Positions 34,960 through 45,129 of a stretch of DNA of 64,000 nt are shown piece after piece; position 1 is the first letter of the stretch; each line of letters starts with the position of its first letter. Source of the DNA: Alentia gelatinosa (taxonomy: Eukaryota; Annelida; Polychaeta; Phyllodocida; Polynoidae); the NCBI GenBank assembly GCA_950022655.1, contig OX465588.1, positions 27,141,525 through 27,205,524 on the forward strand, read 5' to 3'. The notes beneath the pieces were generated by a model. It saw only the letters and a program-made list of their open reading frames with translations. It was not told the origin of the DNA and made no database searches. A program made the position numbers and the translations under genes.

Positions 34960-35655
34960 AGCTGCTCACACTCTGTATGGGGAGTAGCTCACAGACTCTG
35001 TACGGAGAGCTGCTCACAGATGAGGAGCTGTTGACAGGCTCTGTATGGAGAGCAGCTCACAGACTCTGTACGGAGAGCTGCCTACAGACTCTGTACCGAG
35101 AGCTGCTGACAGACTATGTACAGAGAGCTGCTGATAGACTATGTATGGAGAGCTGCTGACAGACTCTGTACGGAGAGCTGATGATAGACTGTATGGAGAG
35201 GTACTCACAGACTCTGTACGGAGAGCTACTCACAGACTCTGTATGGAGAGGTACTCAGACTCTGTATGGAGAGGTACTCACAGACTCTGTATGGAGAGCT
35301 ACTCACAGACTCTGTATGGAGAGGTACTCAGACTCTGTATGGAGAGGTACTCACGGACTCTGTATGGAGAGCAGTTCACAGATTCCGTACAGAGAGCTCC
35401 TCACAGACTCTGTGCGGAGAACTGCTGACAGACTCTGTATGGAGAGCTGCTGACAGACTATGTATGGAGAGCTGCTGACAGACTATGTATGGAGAGCTGC
35501 TGACAGACTATGTATGGAGTTACTCACAGACTCTCTATGGACAACAGCTCACAGACTCTGTACGGAGAGCTGCTCACAGACTCTGTACGGAGAGCTGCTC
35601 ACAGACTCTGTACGGAGAGCAGCACGCAGACTCTGTACGGAGAGCTGCTCATCTG
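34960..35655 (+). repeat. 25-bp minisatellite
   Basis: Unit AGCTGCTCACAGACTCTGTA plus CGGAG, with a period of 25, runs for about 27 diverged copies. Variants with TACTCACAGACTCTGTATGG and GCTGCTGACAGACTATGTA form local blocks, for example three neighbouring units at about 35425-35515. The 25-base period cycles through all three frames, which explains several overlapping plus-strand open frames with the same residues. Confidence 0.8.
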
Positions 35656-35979
35656 TTGGTGCCGTGTCCTACACAATACATTGAGCGACTCACACAGGCT
35701 TCACATGCGACCTGACTGGATCAGTAAGTGGATGTCTCGGGGTTCAGGCCGCTTTACGTCAGTTAATCCCCGCTTATCGTGACCTCGTCTCCGGGGATTA
35801 CGTGCTCACAATGCTCCCGGTGAGTTTGCGGATCCCGCGACAGCCTGCACTGATTTGGGTTTGGGGAGTCAGCGGTACGACACATACATGAACCAATCAA
35901 AGGGGAATACTTTCGAAAGGGCTGAAGAAAATCTGTAAATAGAGCTATAAAACGAGTAATTCTATTTAACTCTTGTTAA

Positions 35980-36099
35980 CCCTGCAGCAGCCAATCCTTG
36001 ACACAGCATCCTGGCCGGCAGGAGTATCAATGACGCCTGCGGGGCATCATGCTGAGCCTCACCTGTGGATGACTGGAGGCATCAAGCCGCGGTACAGGG
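35980..36099. mobile_element. piggyBac-type MITE, copy 3 (120 bp)
   Basis: TTAA flanks at 35976-35979 and 36100-36103 enclose termini CCCTGCAGCA and GCGGTACAGGG. The interior has GGGGCATCAT and GGAGGCATCA, echoing the GGCATCAT motif of the two longer copies at 14578 and 16149. A shorter derivative of the same group is the simplest reading. Confidence 0.6.
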
Positions 36100-36103
36100 T
36101 TAA

Positions 36104-36394
36104 GGATATACGATATAAACTATAGAAGCTGGTAATCCTATAAGCGTCGGAGATGGAAATATAATCGTTTCAAGAAAAACAGGACTGGGCCCATAGTAGC
36201 TTTTCTTTGAATACCTTTGTGTAACCACATATTATGATGCATGTTAATATGCGACAGATAATGTAGCCTTAGGAGAACTGAATTAAAGGTAGCGCACATT
36301 TTAACATAAAGCTATTGGATTTCTGCGGAAACGATACCCACATTGAGATGGAGCAACTCCACCATTATAGCTTTGAATTGCGGTGTTTAATGTC
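36104..36394. other. No gene recognised
   Basis: AT-rich unique sequence. The frame beginning at 36315 continues into the SINE body and is not credible as a gene. Confidence 0.4.
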
Positions 36395-36560
36395 ACAGTG
36401 GACCCTAAGGGTATATAGGTACAAAGTTCAGCCTCTCTCAATGGTTAAATGCGCTGATCAAATCTATGAGATGAATTCCCGCCCCTACACATTTACTAAG
36501 GTGATAGTTCTTTTACTTCCCATACCAGATATATGCGAAGGACTGGCCTTTGATAAACCA
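36395..36560. repeat. SINE-family body fragment
   Basis: ACCCTAAGGGTATATAGG, AAAGTTCAGCCTCTCTCAAT, AAATCTATGAGATGAATTCC, CACATTTACTAAGGTG and ACTTCCCATACCA in order, as in 43105-43290 and 45200-45330. Confidence 0.6.
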
Positions 36561-36904
36561 GAAAATCCAGAAAAAGGATGCCAAGTCTTTGGGGCCTCTA
36601 CCCTCAATCATATTCTCAGTGAATTTCTGTCATATTTTTATCTCATTAACTTATCTGCTCAGATTTACACTGATCTCAAGTATGACCCTTGGGACATCAA
36701 GGAAAAAGATCCGGAATTCAAAAATAAGAGCAGAAAATCCGGGTAGCTTCCATGTCTTTGAATCATGTGATATTATGAGTAAGCACGACATGCATTCATC
36801 ATTACCTTGTGTCCCTGTCATGCCATTCAGACACTGTCACTATGCTGATCTCAACTGGCTTACAATGCGGTATGACTGTTATCTGGTGATGTATGTGGTA
36901 CATC

Positions 36905-37060
36905 ATGCAAACTATAGGGAACATAGCTATTGTGTTATGTAGGCGGCCATCTTTCCTCCCGACGCTAAACAAAACATCAGGTGGTGGGCCCAGCTATCAA
37001 TGGATTTTAACAAAAAAATATCGAACAATTTCTCATAGGAAGGGAACAGAACACTTTGAG
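36905..37060 (+). repeat. REP-G copy 2
   Basis: GGGAACATAGCTATTGTGTT, GGCGGCCATCTTTCC, ACATCAGGTGGTGGG, ATCAATGGATT, and CATAGGAAG match the order at 42440-42560. Confidence 0.6.
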
Positions 37061-37560
37061 TTGTTTTATCGGCCAATGGAAATCCTGCTTTAGGATTCGA
37101 TGTTCTTCCATGGCCCAGCCACAAGTCTTCACTTTAAATATGGCTGGCCGTGTTCTCCAGAGGGGTTTCGGCTCAGACGGAGTGTGTTGGTCAGTGAGGC
37201 TGGACACAATCAGGGAGTCTGGACAAGAAATTGGCCGATCTGTCGTTGACGTGCCCCAGCCAGCGTCTCGCCAGCGTCGCTCCGGCGTCTCTGTCGGCGC
37301 CATGACAGTCCCGCGCTCCGCTCAAAGCTCCCCTGTCAGCTCCACGCGAAATGGTCGCGCCGCACTACTCGCGCAACGTGATTAAACGCGAGATTAAACG
37401 AGACCTCGAGCCATATTTCTCCACCAGGCGTCGACAGCGTGCTGTGGTGGGCGATAATTGGGGGCGGGTTGTATGCTGGCTGTGCCAAGTGCCATCCAGC
37501 AATAACCAGAATATCGCTCAGTCTCATATGGACGTAATTTTAATCTCTCTCTATAAATAA
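37061..37560. other. CpG-rich segment, no gene supported
   Basis: Rich in CG (GCGTCTCGCCAGCGTCGCTCC and CGCGCCGCACTACTCGCGC between 37263 and 37375). Two GATTAAACG motifs (37381 and 37393 region) sit 12 bases apart and are homeodomain-like. Frames on both strands overlap and lack domains. Confidence 0.35.
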
Positions 37561-38940
37561 ACCCACTCCACCCTGCCCCCTTCTCGCCTATCACTACATA
37601 GTCCAGGGTAGGAATTAATACAAAACAAATATAATTTCAGCCCCATATCAACCCCTATAGCCCCGATGTGTTTTTCGTCAACCCTCTGGTGTGTTGGGTA
37701 ATTTGTTTTGCCATTTTTAGGAGGACAAATAAAAAATGCATTTTTGATGATTTTTTTATCGATGGTGGGCTGACTGAGTCATCACATTGTGAGGCTTATC
37801 GCATCAGCATTCGGCAGCGCGCGACACCCCCTTGTCAAAAAACGTATTCTATCTGGCAAACTGCTGATATCATACAAGGGCATCGTCCGTATGAGGGCAA
37901 ACACACACATTAATCTTATCTAATCTTGTTATTCATTTGAATTCGTGTATTTTTCTACCACTAAATGGACCGTTACCCTATCTCTGTAAAACCACATTTT
38001 AGGGTCAATGATTATCACACAAGCCAAAATGACATTTTTTCTGACTGGTGTGAGGTATTGTGTGTTCCCCATCACTTTCTCCGCTAGGTGGCAGCACAGA
38101 GTCGGCATGTTCCCACGTGCTTCAAACCGTTATGGTGCTCCGGCTAACGATTAGATAACCAAGAGCAATTCTACCGTATATATATATATATATATCCCCA
38201 TCACACACCAAATATATAGCCTTACCCGTTCTTGCCGAAAATTATTTGCAAATAATTTTCAAAAATGTCAGGAGGGGAAATATTGCTAAATCACAGGAAG
38301 CCACACTTCATGAGGTGTAAGCTTCAACGTGTTATCTGTAACTGCTTTTTATCATATGTGAATGTTATGAGGTTTATGTATTTAAAGGATATTGCACATT
38401 CCGTGCTGCTGGTGTTAGTACATAATAACTCAATGCCAATCTATAATAACAGTAAGATCTCATGTTATAGGTTTCCTTTATACTGTATCAACATTTCATG
38501 CTCTATTGGTAGAAGGGAAGGGTCGATGGAGAAAACACTGATTCCAATCGCTTCTGTGGTTATTCTAACCGCTTTATATTTCTTTTTGTAGTAGGAAGTG
38601 CTCAAGTGAAATAACTGTCCTGAACCTTTATTTAAGCTAAATCTGTACCTGCATGCCCTGATTATTTAGGTTGTCTTTCATGTTCTATAGAACTAGTTGT
38701 TTATAGAGTATCACATGTTCAAAGCTTTGTAAACCCAAACTGTAAAACGCCACTTGGCAGAAAAGTAGTGTACATTAAATTAACAACCTGAAAATCAGAT
38801 TTTCTTCAGATTTTATTTTCTCATCAAAGAAACTAAACCTTGAAATGAATCATGGTTAGAGAATGTTGAGCATGGGTTTCTGTCTTTCTAGCCTCTATTA
38901 TTTGGAGATTCTCTTCCTTCTGTATAAAAAACGGTGTTCA
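37561..38940. other. No gene recognised
   Basis: A TA microsatellite lies at 38176-38196 and a strong CTCF-like site at 38081-38097. The plus frame 38265-38591 (108 residues, with a hydrophobic C-terminal run) has no recognised family and poor context. Confidence 0.4.
38081..38097 (+). promoter_or_regulatory. CTCF-like site
   Basis: CCGCTAGGTGGCAGCAC matches the animal CTCF core (CCnnYAGRKGGCRSY) at every core position. It is the best match I saw in the window. Occupancy is unknown. Confidence 0.4.
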
Positions 38941-39200
38941 GTGGCAGCGGACGCGTGAAAACGGGGCACACAGAACAAGGCCCGGGCCCCAAAGGGCGTC
39001 GAGCGCCGGGCTCGGCGGGCGCCTATTGTTTTAACAAGTGTTTTTTGTTTGTGTCAACTTTTTGGCCGGAAAATACACAAAGGGCGTGATTGGGGCGCCC
39101 CCTAGCGAGCCTGACGGGCATGACGCCGCGCACGAGGATCGCCTTTCAGGGTGCCCTGACATGAATCCGTTCGCGAGACGGAGAGGGTGGGCTGTGAGGT
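38941..39200. promoter_or_regulatory. CpG-rich candidate regulatory island with Fox/Sox/CTCF-like motifs
   Basis: CG dinucleotides are dense (GGGCGTCGAGCGCCGGGCTC around 38993-39012, GACGCCGCGCACGAGG around 39122). Embedded are CTATTGTTTT (Sox-like), TTTTTTGTTTGTGTC (forkhead-like) and GCGCCCCCTAGCGAGC (reverse CTCF-like, 39095-39110). No frame of note crosses it. Motif variety in a GC island inside gene-poor DNA suggests an enhancer or promoter, by inference. Confidence 0.35.
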
Positions 39201-39814
39201 GAATACGTGCAAGAACACGCCTTCTTCTTCCCTTTTATCGCTCAACTGCCTCCCCATCCCTAAAACCTAGCCGGAAATGGCTGACCACTTCCTGTGCCTT
39301 GTAGCATTCCATACTTTTGCCGCATATAAATAAGAACATTCTGAGAATTCTCTAGTGTAAAGCTTCGGTGTGGTCTTTGTAACGTTTAACCACTTACATC
39401 TTCAGCCAACATAAAAGCCCCTTGAACATGGGTGTCGGTGACATAAACCGGGTAACTCGCCATCACTCTGAATGTCTGGCCAACTGTGGGAGGTGCACTC
39501 ATAGATCAGTTTTCTGACAACAGAGTATAATATGGCTCGCTGATATCCATCCTGCATCCCTGACATACATTCCTCACAAGCTACTATGAAATGTTATATT
39601 TTGTTTACGGATGTTGTGTCAACGGATTTCAGTATCTTTCCCCCCGTGTAAAACATAACTTTTCTACATTTTTTCAGACTCTTCAATGGTGCCTATTTTG
39701 TGTTTAAAAGGGGGCATTTCAGAAGTTACCATCAAAGTGAAGTTGTACATCTAATTACAGAGTAAACTGCTGATGCCAGAGAAATACCCATCTATTCCAG
39801 AATGACTTACACCT

Positions 39815-40085
39815 CCCATCATCCTTCAACCCCGACCTCTTTCTGCCCATCTTGCCACCATCTTACTGCCCATCCTACTGTCCATCTTACAACTATCTTA
39901 TTACCCAACCTATTGCCCATCTTACTGCCCACCTACTGCCCATCTTACCACCATCTTACTGTCCATTCTACTGACCATCCTCCTGTCCATCTACTGTCTA
40001 CTGCCTATCTAACTGTCTGTCTTACTGCCCATCCTCCTGCCCATCTAAGTATCCATCTTACTGCCAATCCTTCTGCCATTCCCAT
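39815..40085 (+). repeat. CCATCTTACTGCC short tandem array
   Basis: The 12-14 bp motif CATCTTACTGCC / CATCCTACTGTC repeats about 20 times with frequent single-base changes. A plus-strand frame of 115 residues is a by-product. Confidence 0.65.
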
Positions 40086-40370
40086 AATGATGCTTGTAGA
40101 TGCTTGTACAAGCATGGCATTGGACTATGCATCCAGTGGCCATGGCTGACCCTTCACGACCAATATTTGCCATGACACATGAGGGCAAACAGATACCCAA
40201 GCTGTGTGTTCTGTGTGTGGTGACTACCTGACTGGGTTATGAAGCAGGGTGGGAGGCTTCATGCTCGACACGTCCAGATGCAAGTCAAACTGGTGTGTTC
40301 TCCCAGACCTCCTCCCCTATCATTTATCATCCACCTAATGCAAAGTGTCCGTAGAAAACACATAGTATCA

Positions 40371-40600
40371 AGAAACGTCACAAAATTTCATATAATTGTT
40401 TATGTTGCATGAATTGTCTTTGCGGAATGATATTAAAAAGCGGGGCTGAGTGATATCTATAGCAGAAGACAACGAACGCCATTTAGACAATTATATGAAA
40501 TTGAGTGACGTTCAGATCTTATCCTACCCCGTTAATAGTTTTTCAACTTTTTATGTCATGCTTGGCATATAAATATTTTAGGCATAACTGTGGCAAGTCA
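40371..40600 (+). mobile_element. REP-C copy 2
   Basis: Ends CGTCACAAAATTTCATATAA and TTATATGAAATTGAGTGACG are facing inverted repeats (40376-40515). Beyond them TTATCCTACCCCGTTAAT and a TTATGTCATGCTTGGCATAT block continue the family. It is the reverse complement of 22880-23187. Confidence 0.6.
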
Positions 40601-40756
40601 CAACATGTTAGCTCTACGGAGAGTTATATGCAGGGAAAGATAGATAGTGTGTATCTAAATTCCTGGCACATGATATATTGTATGCGTAAAGATAGTGTGT
40701 AACTAAAGTGAATTATTATTGGCATGCCACCTGCCCAGAAAAAGGTGGATAATAAA

Positions 40757-40905
40757 TAGATATTGACTGGTTTCAAATAAAAGTGGTTGTATATTTCTCA
40801 GAGTTGACTATACACAATATTATTGGCTCGGATATTACTGCGCGTCATCTCCTCAGAGCATACGGACACTTGTATCGGAAACCAGTGAATATTGTGCATC
40901 TATTC
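40757..40905. repeat. REP-D copy 3
   Basis: TATTGACTGGTTTCAAATAA at the left and GGAAACCAGTGAATATTGTG at the right are facing ends. In between are GTTGACTATACACAATATTA and GATATTACTGCGCGTC, as in the palindrome at 33286. Confidence 0.6.
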
Positions 40906-42045
40906 ATGATCACGTCCCTCAGGTGTGCTATCCATCACGTATTCATGATGTAACAAATTATTCAGTCGTTGAGTAATCATTTAAAGAAAAAAATCTTGTT
41001 AAAAATGTCCATGTTTTTAGGTCAATTCCATCAAGGAAAATGCCAATGCAATATTCTTCGAGATTACTGACACAATAGTATTCAGATTATGATATCTGTA
41101 TGATAACTCAATAGACAAATCTCAAGTATCAGAAATATTAGTCTTCCGACATTAAGATGGCAATTTTAGTCGCACGTTCTGTTGAAGTGATCCAGGTACA
41201 CATGTATGTCTAAAATCTGTCTTGGCTGTGTACAGGAAATAAAATCCATATCCTCATCACCTTTTTAATATTTCATACATAAAACCAGCAGTTTTACCTC
41301 GAATGATGAATGGTTGACGCCGTTTTCAATTTTGTGAAAAATGTAGGCGTTAGTATGCAGGGAACGTCACACTACAGCCACAACATATGGGTGTAAAATG
41401 GGAGGTTGTGCGGTAACAGGAAGAACAGGGAGGCAAGTCAAGTCAAGTCACGGCGCCTAGACTTACTCTACCCACAATATTGGACTAGGCTCATATTTCA
41501 GGCCGGCCTACATGCCACCTAAGCCCATGAGCTGCGTCGGGCTAAGGTGTATTTACCTATAACATCCTAAATGGAATAGGCGCAAAACGCCAGTATTTTT
41601 TGTCTTACGTTTCCTGATGGTCGTCTAGTTCCAAACATTGCCTTTACATTTTATCTCAATTAACGCGATGAGAAATATAGAAACAGGAATTTTCTATTTT
41701 CTCAGATGCCTTGTTTACACGTCTGCCTAGTTATGTTGTGGGAATGTAATATCCACATTTACAAGTTAGAAAATGTAGAAAGTAACGCCAAGTTGCTAAG
41801 CTATCCTTAAGAATGTATGACTGTACAGATGTCAATTAGTCAAATGGCGCGTGATAAACATTTCTCCAAGATCAGCATCTATTTTCTACACGAGTGTGAC
41901 TGTTATCCAATTCAAATCAAACGAGAAAACCAAAGTCAAGAACGAATACTGCAAATTGGCGCCGTGCACCCCTGTATGTGGGCTGCAGTGTATTATGTGA
42001 CTTATTACCAGGAAATATGCAGAATGGAAAGGATAAAGAGACAAC
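40906..42045. other. No gene recognised
   Basis: AT-rich unique sequence. GTCAAGTCAAGTCA at 41436-41450 is a tiny repeat. Confidence 0.4.
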
Positions 42046-42049
42046 TCTT

Positions 42050-42160
42050 TTATGGGCATGAATGAGGCGCAATTTAAACTATCTTTGTTTTATCTACGGT
42101 TTAAAAAAAAATTGAAACAAGGGTTTCCTTTGAAAAGTGGAAACTGCCATCTTGTATATG
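42050..42160 (+). repeat. REP-E copy 4, 3' half only
   Basis: GGGCATGAATGAGGCGCAAT, AAACTATCTTTGTTTTAT and AAAAGTGGAAACTGCCATC match the second half of the copies at 11390-11450 and 63690-63790. The first half (GAATTTACTGCCTCA) is absent. Confidence 0.55.
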
Positions 42161-42167
42161 TCACTCT

Positions 42168-42352
42168 CACAGTGTATCTACTCTTGGGTTTCACCTGGTG
42201 AGGACAGATAGACCGGCCGTGTACCCTCACAGCTTATATACTCGCGGGTTTCACTTGGTGGGGACAGGGAGACCTGCCGTGTATCCTTTCAGTGTATCTA
42301 CTCACGGGTTTCACCTGGTGAGGACAGGTAGATCAGCCGTGTACCCTCACAG
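42168..42352 (+). repeat. 60-bp tandem array, three units
   Basis: Units start at 42168, 42228 and 42288 and share GGGTTTCACCTGGTGAGGAC and GGCCGTGTACCCT. The period is 60, so a frame of 62 residues with 20-residue repeats stays open. The array starts almost directly at the end of REP-E copy 4. Confidence 0.7.
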
Positions 42353-42439
42353 CTTTTTAAATTCTGAAAGTTTTATTGGGCTATAGGATAGCCTAGAAAA
42401 CCAGGAAAAGCGGATTTTTTTCTGAACAAAACGAGTGCA

Positions 42440-42690
42440 TAAGAGTCACAGATAGCTATTGTGTTATGGAGACGGCCATTTTGCCCCCGATTCCAAAAAA
42501 AGCACCAGGTGGCGGGTGCAGTAATCAATGGATTAAAAAGTATCAACTTGCCATAGAGAGGTATTAGGCTCAACTCACGAATATCAATAGGTTACTACAA
42601 CTGGTAACAGAAGTTGTCCCCGACATACAGTGGCGCTATCTTACAATAACATGGGGGATGATGGTGGAACAAGCAACCACTCTGTGCCCT
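42440..42690 (+). repeat. REP-G copy 3 (longest)
   Basis: GATAGCTATTGTGTTATGG, ACGGCCATTTTGCCCCCG, GCACCAGGTGGCGGGTGC, CATAGAGAGGTATTAGGC, CTACAACTGGTAACAG and CAGTGGCGCTATC. The other copies are at 10400 and 36905. Confidence 0.6.
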
Positions 42691-43104
42691 ATGGGAGGAA
42701 CACTGCATCTTGAACCATTACACATGCACGCGAACGTCTGTGAACACAAGCTGTATGTGTGCCACGAAGGCCCCGCCTATTTATAGAAAACCAAAGGTGC
42801 ACTCAATCTCCGACTGTGGGATTCTGAACGAGGGAGACGCGCCATTGTCAGACATGCGCACTCCACATGTCCGCTCTGAGCATGCGCCTCACTGAGGACA
42901 CACAGACAGACGTGCAGCGTCACACCATGACGTCACGTCACGAGCCTGACGACGGCAGTCTAGACATGCGCACTGTAGAGAGACAGAACGCGTGCGTACT
43001 GGTCGGGCATGCGCAGAGGAGACATCCGGGCTAGGTTATAGATATCAAGTCTCCGTTCCTAAAATTAAGTTTTTTGTTTACACAATGTACTTGATTTGTA
43101 TACA
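42691..43104. other. CpG-rich segment with CRE-like motifs
   Basis: CATGACGTCACGTCACGAGC at 42926-42945 holds two overlapping TGACGTCA/CGTCA motifs, and CATGCGCA repeats four or more times (about 42855, 42890, 42964, 43010). NRF-1-like GCGCATGC half-sites are therefore frequent. No gene. Confidence 0.35.
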
Positions 43105-43445
43105 TGCCAAGGGACCCTGAGGGTATATATGGGGACTAACTCAAGTAACTAATCCATGTTTTCTCGCTGGTTTTGGGGTCGTGATCGAATCTATAAGATG
43201 AATTTAGGTGGAAATCTCACCCCATCACATTTACCGAGATCAGAGTTTTCTTACTTCTCATACTACATAGACATGGCCTTTAATACAACCCTAACCTTTC
43301 CTACACACTAAGCCCTCATGGTCTGTAATAGAAACCATGAGTGTGCAGGACCCGGAGATGAAGGAGAAACGTGGCTGCAGTGGGACTCGAACCCACAACC
43401 TTGGGATTAGGATTCCAGTGCCTTAGCCACTGAGCTAATCCATCT
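43105..43445 (-). repeat. tRNA-derived SINE, best-preserved copy
   Basis: On the minus strand, the tRNA-like head (43440-43371) has TAGCTCAGTGG (A box) and GGTTCGAGTCC (perfect B box, 43383-43393), with a perfect 5-bp T-arm stem GTGGG/CCCAC. Then GCAGCCACGTTTCTCCTTC leads into a body with a CATAGACATGG-complement and ATAGATTCGATCAC, ending at TATACCCTCAGGGTCCC near 43110. The acceptor stem does not pair, so it is not a working tRNA gene. Copies or parts occur at 13405, 21580, 25291, 36395 and 45130. Confidence 0.75.
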
Positions 43446-43501
43446 TCCCTGATACACCGTGCTCGCTATACACAGCTGTCTAAACATGTCCGTACGAGTC
43501 A

Positions 43502-43705
43502 GGGACCTGTTTAATAATCTAGGATCGTACATGACGACCCTTTTCTGTTATCGTTTAATGATATTTAAGTTTGTTCGCTAAGTCACTCTTTACCATCCAT
43601 AAGCCCTTCCATAACTGTTGAATAAAGTTGATCCACATCGTATCTGGGTCTCCTTGGCGTACAGAAAAGGGTCTACATGTACAAGCCTAGATTCTTCAAC
43701 AGGCC
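43502..43705. mobile_element. MITE-B copy 3 (204 bp, single internal unit)
   Basis: Ends ACCTGTTTAATAATCTAGG (left) and CCTAGATTCTTCAACAGG (right) extend into GATCGTACATG and ACATGTACAAG. Only one CATCGTATCTGGGTCTC unit is present. This is the likely ancestral form of the triplicated copy at 17644. Confidence 0.65.
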
Positions 43706-44109
43706 AATCAGCTGATCCAGAAACCACTCTTCAGAGAAGGAATCTCGTAAGAGAGGAGGGTGTTGTCAAAGCAGTGATAGATTATCAGGACTAATTTCAG
43801 GAACTGGTCTTTCCTCTGTTCCCTTTTAAGACAACCTATGTGTTGGTTAAAACACAAATCCTATTTCTGTTGTCATTCGTTTGGCCTATCTTTGACGGAT
43901 ATTTCTGTCTGACATGTTCTTCCCCATGTCCTGGCCTCTTTCTTTCCTCTTCCTGCTGGTAACTGTACCTGTCTTCTCATCGTGAACGGCTTGTCGCTGT
44001 GGGGAAACAGGTGGTATGCCTTCAAAGTACTCCCGAGCACAACACGGCAGTACTGTGCAACGTACACAAACACAAGTCAGTGTCTGTAGTGGAGGGTTTC
44101 AGGGCAGAT

Positions 44110-44945
44110 ATCCACTGAGACAGTCATACTCGTGTAGACTGGTCTCAGTACCTGTGTTCTACCCCTCTCTCTGTAGACTGGCCTCAGTCCCTGAGTCCTA
44201 CCCCTCTCCCTGTACACTGGCCTCAGTGCCAGGGTCCTACCCCTCCCTCTGTAGACTGGCCTCAGTCCCTGTGTCCTACCTCTCCCCCTGTAGACTGGCC
44301 TCAGTACCAGGGGCCTACCTCTCCCCCTGTAGACTGGCCTCAGTACCAGGGTCCTACCCCTCCCTCTGTAGACTGGCCTCAGTACCAGGGTCCTACCCCT
44401 CTCCCTGTAGACTGGCCACAGTGCCAGGGTCCTACCCCTCTCCCTGTAGACTGGCCTCAGTGCCAGGGTCCTACCCCTCCCCCTGTAGACTGGCCTCAGT
44501 CCCTGTCTCCTACCCCTCCCTCTGTAGACTGGCCCCAGTCCATGTGTCCTACCCCTCCCTCTGTAGACTGGCCTCAGTCCCTGTGTCTTACCCCTCCCCC
44601 TGTAGACTGGCCTCAGTCCCTGTGTCCTACCCCTCCCCCTGTAGACTGGCCTCAGTCCCTGTGTCTTACCCCTTCCCCTTTAGACTGGCCTCAGTACCAG
44701 GGTCCTACCCCTCCCCCTGTAGACTGGCCTCAGTACCAGGGTCCTACCCCTCCCCCTGTAGACTGGCCTCAGCGCCAGGGTCCTACCCCTCCCCCTGTAG
44801 ACTGGCCTCAGTACCAGGGTCCTACCCCTCCCCCTGTAGACTGGCCTCAGTACCAGGGTCCTACCCCTCCCCCTGCATACTGGCTTTAGTGGCAGGGTCC
44901 TACTCCTCCCCCTGTAGACTGGCCTCAGTGCCAGGGTTCTACCCC
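44110..44945 (+). repeat. 39-bp minisatellite
   Basis: Unit of GTAGACTGGCCTCAGTACC plus AGGGTCCTACCCCTCCCCCT, 39 bp, about 21 copies with AGTCCCTGTGTC variants. Frames on both strands stay open because 39 is a multiple of three: 373 residues (13-residue repeat, 44016-45137), 115 residues on plus and 103 on minus. No signal peptide, start context or splice pattern supports a protein, and openness in three frames argues against one. Confidence 0.8.
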
Positions 44946-45090
44946 TCTCTGTGCGGCCACCGCTCCCCTTACCCCTGCACCTACACTCCACTCCAGTCTG
45001 TCAGGCTTTCGGGGAAGGCCAAATGTTGCAAAGTAGTTTATTTCTTAATAAAATCCATAATCAAAGACTTGAGCAAGTCTACTGCCTGTG
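44946..45090 (+). repeat. Flank of the 39-bp array shared with 61553-61725
   Basis: GCCACCGCTCCCCTTACCCC, ACACTCCACTCC, TTTCGGGGAAGGCC and CATAATCAAAGACTTGAGC correspond in order to CACACGCCGTCCTTACCCC, ACACTCCCCTTGG, CTCGGGGAAGC and CATAATCAAAGACCTGAC at 61590-61712. This makes the array part of a dispersed element. Confidence 0.55.
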
Positions 45091-45129
45091 TACTCGTTGG
45101 GGTTTTACCTACCTCTTCTACTACCACCA

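Noticed and set aside
34935..35782. Several plus-strand frames with YGELLTD / RLCMESC-type repeats
   Set aside because: The 25-bp period rotates the same residues through all three frames, a hallmark of non-coding repeat.
38265..38591. 108-residue plus frame with hydrophobic C-terminus
   Set aside because: AT-rich composition and no homologous family; a hydrophobic run is expected from T-rich DNA.
43371..43440. Functional tRNA gene
   Set aside because: A and B boxes and the T arm are good, but the acceptor stem does not pair and the sequence continues into a repeat body; it is a SINE head.
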